A stretch of 17,035 nucleotides of DNA, taken from the NCBI GenBank assembly GCA_026989715.1, contig JALSIU010000199.1, positions 1 through 17,035 of the forward strand, read 5' to 3'. Made by a program: the position numbers and the translations under genes. Each line of letters starts with the position of its first letter. Positions within the stretch are counted from its first letter, which is position 1. Origin of the DNA: Methylomonas sp. (GTDB taxonomy: Bacteria; Pseudomonadota; Gammaproteobacteria; Methylococcales; Methylomonadaceae). Under the pieces are notes generated by a model. It was not told the DNA's origin and made no database searches. It saw nothing but the letters and a program-made list of their open reading frames with translations. Shown here one piece after another: positions 13,793-17,035 of this stretch.

Positions 13793-14326
13793 ATGATTGA
13801 TTCAAAAGGATACCGAGCCAATGTCGGCATCATCCTTTGTAATGCCCAAGGACAGGTGTTTTGGGCGAAGCGGTCGCGTGTAAATTCATGGCAGTTTCCC
13901 CAGGGCGGTATGGAAAAAAATGAAGACCCGGAACAAGCGATGTATCGTGAACTCCAAGAAGAAACAGGGCTTGAGGCGAGGCATGTTGAGATTATTGGTC
14001 GGACGCGTTATTGGTTGAAATACAAATTACCTGAGAAATATATTAGGCGTAATTCACATCCTTTGTGTATAGGGCAAAAACAAATCTGGTATTTGTTAAA
14101 GCTTGTAGGCACGGAAGCGGATGTGGTGTTAGACCGGCATAATAAGCCTGAGTTTGATGATTGGCAATGGGTTGATTATTGGGAGCCTTTAAAGTCGGTC
14201 GTGTATTTTAAGCGTAAAGTATACCGTAAAGCGATGATGGAGTTAGGGGCTTTATTGATGTTGAAATCTATTGATGTGGACGAGCGCAGTTATTTATCCA
14301 ATGAGAATATGAGTGAGCATCAATAA
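13793..14326 (+). CDS. rppH: RNA pyrophosphohydrolase RppH (Nudix)
   Basis: The 177-residue protein closely matches RppH/NudH in length and sequence. It opens MIDSKGYRANVGIILCN, carries FPQGGM (35-40) and a complete Nudix box from Gly38 to Leu60 (GGMEKNEDPE then QAMYRELQEETGL). Further on it has the conserved RRNSHPLCIGQKQIWYLL and EFDDWQWVDYW segments. RppH removes pyrophosphate from the 5' triphosphate end of transcripts, which opens them to RNase E decay. The ATG at 13793 is preceded by a purine stretch with AGACAGG about 10 nt upstream. In many gammaproteobacteria ptsP follows rppH; here a TusC-like gene begins 2 nt after the stop. Confidence 0.96.
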   Translation: MIDSKGYRANVGIILCNAQGQVFWAKRSRVNSWQFPQGGMEKNEDPEQAMYRELQEETGLEARHVEIIGRTRYWLKYKLPEKYIRRNSHPLCIGQKQIWYLLKLVGTEADVVLDRHNKPEFDDWQWVDYWEPLKSVVYFKRKVYRKAMMELGALLMLKSIDVDERSYLSNENMSEHQ

Positions 14327-14328
14327 TC

Positions 14329-14685
14329 ATGAAGTCTTTTTTATTTGTATTGCAAAGTGCGGCATATGGCGGTCATCAGGTGCAAGAAGTACTGGATGCG
14401 GTACTTCTTACTGCCGCCTTTGACCAATCCGTGAGTCTGTTATTGTTAGATCATGCGGTGTTTCATTTAAAAAAAAACCAACGAACTGACTTAGTGGCCG
14501 TTAAAGATACTGCAGCCGTTTATCGCTCTTTAGCACTCTATGATATAGATAATATCTATGTTGAGAGTGAGTCATTATCGGGATATGGCTTGTCGCAAGA
14601 GGATTTGCTGATTCCTACAAAAATCATTTATCGAGCGCAAGTCGCTTCTTTGCTACAAACATATGATGTCATTTTAAGCGGCTAA
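14329..14685 (+). CDS. tusC: TusC/DsrF-like sulfur relay protein
   Basis: The 118-residue protein matches TusC over its whole length: an N-terminal strand KSFLFVLQSAAYGG, LDAVLLTAAFDQSVSLLLLDHAVFHL (about 22-47, interrupted as in the family), an internal YRSLALYDIDNIYVESESL and the terminal YDVILSG. In E. coli, TusB, TusC and TusD form a complex that passes sulfur from TusA to TusE for 2-thiouridine synthesis in tRNA. DsrEFH is the counterpart in sulfur-oxidising bacteria. TusC/DsrF itself carries no essential catalytic cysteine, and none is seen here. The gene starts 2 nt after rppH and is certainly co-transcribed. Neither tusB nor tusD is adjacent, which is unusual. It could equally be called a DsrE/DsrF family protein. 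Confidence 0.82.
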   Translation: MKSFLFVLQSAAYGGHQVQEVLDAVLLTAAFDQSVSLLLLDHAVFHLKKNQRTDLVAVKDTAAVYRSLALYDIDNIYVESESLSGYGLSQEDLLIPTKIIYRAQVASLLQTYDVILSG

Positions 14686-14735
14686 ATATCAGAATGGCAC
14701 GATTTTCCAATCATGATGGGGTATAGGTCTACTTT

Positions 14736-14799
14736 GCATCAAAATATAATGCTGATGGTAATAAGTTTTATAAAATCCTCAGTCTTAAGCCCGTCGCTT
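14736..14799 (+). repeat. Intergenic repeat, copy B (upstream of lepA)
   Basis: GCATCAAAA (14736-14744) is followed by the palindrome TTTTATAAAA (14766-14775), ATCCTCAGTCTTAAG (14775-14789) and GTCGCTT (14793-14799). It parallels copy A upstream of rppH, where another TTTTATAAAA also occurs (13647-13656). A -10-like TAAAAT follows at 14804-14809, so the element may belong to the lepA promoter region. Confidence 0.4.
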
Positions 14800-14877
14800 C
14801 TGTTAAAATGCTTGTTTAGCGAATAAAACATGCCGACGCATTGCTTTCATATTTTTATAATTGTAACTAAATATACG

Positions 14878-16680
14878 ATGGATTTAAAACACATACGAAA
14901 TTTCTCTATTATTGCGCATATCGATCATGGGAAATCAACATTAGCTGATCGCTTTATTCAACAGTGCGATGGCTTATCAGGCCGTGAAATGTCCGCGCAA
15001 GTCCTCGACTCTATGGATATAGAACGAGAACGAGGGATTACGATTAAGGCGCAAAGTGTGACGCTTAATTTTACGGCAAAAGATGGCGAAACGTATCAAT
15101 TAAATTTTATTGATACGCCGGGGCATGTCGACTTTTCTTATGAAGTGTCGCGTTCTTTATCGGCTTGTGAAGGTGCTTTATTAGTGGTCGATGCCGCGCA
15201 AGGCGTTGAAGCACAAAGTGTTGCCAATTGTTATACTGCAATTGAGCTTGGGCTAGAAGTCATGCCGGTGCTTAATAAAATAGACTTGCCTTCCGCTGAA
15301 CCTGAAAAAGTTATTCAGGAAATTGAAGATATTATTGGCATTCCTGCTGAGGGTGCTTTGCGCGTCAGTGCGAAAACAGGGCTGGGGGTGACAGAAGTAT
15401 TGGAAGAGTTAGTGCAGGTGATTCCTGCACCGACCGGGGATATTGACGGCCCCTTACAGGCATTGATTATTGATTCTTGGTTTGATAATTATCTTGGCGT
15501 GGTGTCTTTGGTTAAAATTGTCAATGGCACTTTGCGTAAAAAGCAAAAGATTACCATTATGTCGACAGGCAATAGTTTTATTGCGGAACGCATCGGCATA
15601 TTTACCCCTAAACGTGAAGATACCTTAATGCTGGAAACAGGGCAGGTGGGGTTTGTGGTGGCGGCCATTAAAGATATTTTTGGTGCACCGGTAGGCGATA
15701 CCATCACTTACGCAGACAAGCCCTGTGCGCAAGCCTTGCCGGGGTTTCAGAAAGTCCAGCCCCGTGTTTTTGCAGGACTTTACCCTGTCAGCTCCGATGA
15801 TTATGAAGATTTGCGGGAGTCGCTGAATAAATTGCGCTTAAATGATGCAGCTTTGCAGTTTGAGCCGGAAACCTCAACAGCACTGGGGTTTGGTTTTCGT
15901 TGTGGTTTTTTGGGTATGCTACATATGGAAATCGTACAAGAACGCTTGGAGCGTGAATATAACGTCGATTTAATTACCACAGCACCCACGGTTATTTATG
16001 AAGTCGAAACGAATAAAGGAGATGTATTAAAAGTAGATAATCCTGCTAAACTTCCTGATGTAGGCTCTATTGCCATGATTAGGGAGCCGATTATTCAGGC
16101 AAACATCTTAGTGCCACAAGAATACTTAGGCAATGTGATTAGTCTGTGTATTGAAAAGCGGGGGGTGCAAATGAATATGCAGTATATGGGCAGTCAAGTG
16201 TCACTGAATTATGAGTTGCCTTTAAGTGAAGTCGTTTTGGACTTTTTTGATCGCTTAAAATCGGTTAGTCGGGGCTATGCTTCGTTTGAATATGAATTTA
16301 AACGTTTTGAAGAAGCAGATTTAGTTAAGTTAGATATTTTGATTAATGGCGATAAAGTTGATGCGCTGTCGGTGCTGGTACACAGAAATTTAAGCCAAGG
16401 TCGTGGTCGTGAATTGGTCGATAAAATGAAAGACCTGATTCCCAGGCAAATGTATGAGGTTGCCATTCAAGCCGCGATTGGGGCAAAAATTATTGCTCGC
16501 TCCAGTGTAAAAGCTATGCGTAAAAATGTCACCGCTAAATGTTATGGCGGCGATATCTCTCGCAAGAAAAAATTGCTGGAAAAGCAAAAAGCGGGTAAAA
16601 AACGCATGAAACAAGTAGGTAGCATTGAAATTCCGCAAGAAGCCTTTTTGGCTGTCTTGCAAGTTAATAAAGACTCATAA
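14878..16680 (+). CDS. lepA: Elongation factor 4 (LepA), ribosome back-translocating GTPase
   Basis: From the ATG at 14878 the protein has 600 residues, the normal LepA length. The GTPase motifs are intact: AHIDHGKST (13-21), RERGITIK (50-57), DTPGH (79-83), NKID (133-136) and SAKTG (164-168). The C-terminal LepA-specific part is present, with YGGDISRKKKLLEKQKAGKK and KQVGSIEIPQEAFLAVL near the end. LepA binds ribosomes and is linked to translation under ionic stress and to initiation. An ATG at 14830 would add 16 atypical residues; I reject it because MDLKHIRNFSIIAHIDHGKS is the family's usual start. The ribosome binding site is weak. lepB follows after 15 nt, the classical lepA-lepB operon. 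Confidence 0.97.
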   Translation: MDLKHIRNFSIIAHIDHGKSTLADRFIQQCDGLSGREMSAQVLDSMDIERERGITIKAQSVTLNFTAKDGETYQLNFIDTPGHVDFSYEVSRSLSACEGALLVVDAAQGVEAQSVANCYTAIELGLEVMPVLNKIDLPSAEPEKVIQEIEDIIGIPAEGALRVSAKTGLGVTEVLEELVQVIPAPTGDIDGPLQALIIDSWFDNYLGVVSLVKIVNGTLRKKQKITIMSTGNSFIAERIGIFTPKREDTLMLETGQVGFVVAAIKDIFGAPVGDTITYADKPCAQALPGFQKVQPRVFAGLYPVSSDDYEDLRESLNKLRLNDAALQFEPETSTALGFGFRCGFLGMLHMEIVQERLEREYNVDLITTAPTVIYEVETNKGDVLKVDNPAKLPDVGSIAMIREPIIQANILVPQEYLGNVISLCIEKRGVQMNMQYMGSQVSLNYELPLSEVVLDFFDRLKSVSRGYASFEYEFKRFEEADLVKLDILINGDKVDALSVLVHRNLSQGRGRELVDKMKDLIPRQMYEVAIQAAIGAKIIARSSVKAMRKNVTAKCYGGDISRKKKLLEKQKAGKKRMKQVGSIEIPQEAFLAVLQVNKDS

Positions 16681-16695
16681 GGTAAGAAATAAGTT

Positions 16696-17035
16696 ATGGA
16701 TTTTGATTTTTCGTTTTTTCTATTTGCGGCATCCGTGGTCACGGGTATTATTTGGTATGGTTATTTATACCACTTAAAGCGCGCTGATATTGAATACAGT
16801 GAAGAAAATGAGCCGCTTTTAGTTGAATATGCACGTTCTTTTTTTCCGATTGTATTGATTGTCTTCTTGCTACGTTCCTTTATTGCAGAACCGTTTAGAA
16901 TTCCTTCAGGCTCAATGATGCCGACTTTATTGATTGGCGACTTTATTTTAGTTAATAAATTTACCTACGGTATTCGTTTGCCGGTCATCAATAAAAAAAT
17001 CATTGATATTAATGAGCCGCAAAGAGGCGATGCCG
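16696..17035 (+). CDS. lepB: Signal peptidase I (LepB), N-terminal part
   Basis: The gene starts with ATG at 16696 and runs off the window after about 113 codons. Residues 6-25 form the first membrane segment. A charged cytoplasmic loop with RADIEYSEEN follows, and a second membrane segment spans about 48-65. FIAEPFRIPSGSMMPTL (62-78) contains the catalytic serine, Ser73, in the SGSM motif. GDFILVNKFTYGIRLPV (81-97) is the next conserved block. The catalytic lysine lies beyond the window. LepB cleaves signal peptides of exported proteins at the outer face of the inner membrane. It is 15 nt downstream of lepA and presumably in the same operon. Confidence 0.96.
   Translation, partial: MDFDFSFFLFAASVVTGIIWYGYLYHLKRADIEYSEENEPLLVEYARSFFPIVLIVFLLRSFIAEPFRIPSGSMMPTLLIGDFILVNKFTYGIRLPVINKKIIDINEPQRGDA

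Noticed and set aside
14695..14709. TGGCACG resembling the -24 half of a sigma-54 promoter before lepA
   Set aside because: The -12 half at the required spacing reads TCCA, not TTGC, so the invariant GC is missing.
14830..14877. Sixteen-residue N-terminal extension of LepA
   Set aside because: LepA proteins start just before the IIAHIDHGKST motif, and the shorter form gives the normal 600-residue length.

Overview
The window is chromosomal DNA of an AT-rich proteobacterium. It is most likely a gammaproteobacterium, because rppH, a TusC-type protein, lepA and lepB all have gamma-like sequences. A methanotroph or relative (Methylococcales) would fit, since such genomes often carry exosortase-A-type exopolysaccharide loci, but no gene here settles the genus.

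Positions 1 to about 12,030 form part of an exopolysaccharide locus of the exosortase A (XrtA/EpsH) type, all on the + strand. It opens with the 3' part of an asparagine-synthetase-like amidotransferase. A tight cassette follows: a Tat-signal protein with four cysteines, a PqqD-like protein, an HPr-kinase-like protein and a nucleotidyltransferase. Next come two GT4 glycosyltransferases and a second asparagine-synthetase-like enzyme that lacks the N-terminal glutaminase cysteine. After a terminator-like hairpin, an O-antigen-ligase-type membrane protein, an SGNH-like protein and an MBOAT acyltransferase follow with overlapping frames. The exosortase, polysaccharide export and initiating transferase genes are not present and may lie upstream.

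From about 12,035 the window is housekeeping DNA. A TatD-family nuclease gene follows the MBOAT gene directly, and a HAD-IB phosphatase gene converges on it. A 264-bp intergenic region then leads divergently into rppH, a solitary tusC-like gene, lepA and the 5' part of lepB. The regions upstream of rppH and lepA share a repeated motif.

A working picture: the glycosyltransferases assemble a repeat unit, the ligase-type protein polymerises or transfers it, and the SGNH/MBOAT pair acylates it. The PqqD/kinase/nucleotidyltransferase/Cys-less synthetase set resembles the enzyme complement of kinase-bearing lasso-peptide clusters. The Tat-signal protein is the nearest candidate substrate. This cassette is the most intriguing part of the window, and its function is an inference only.
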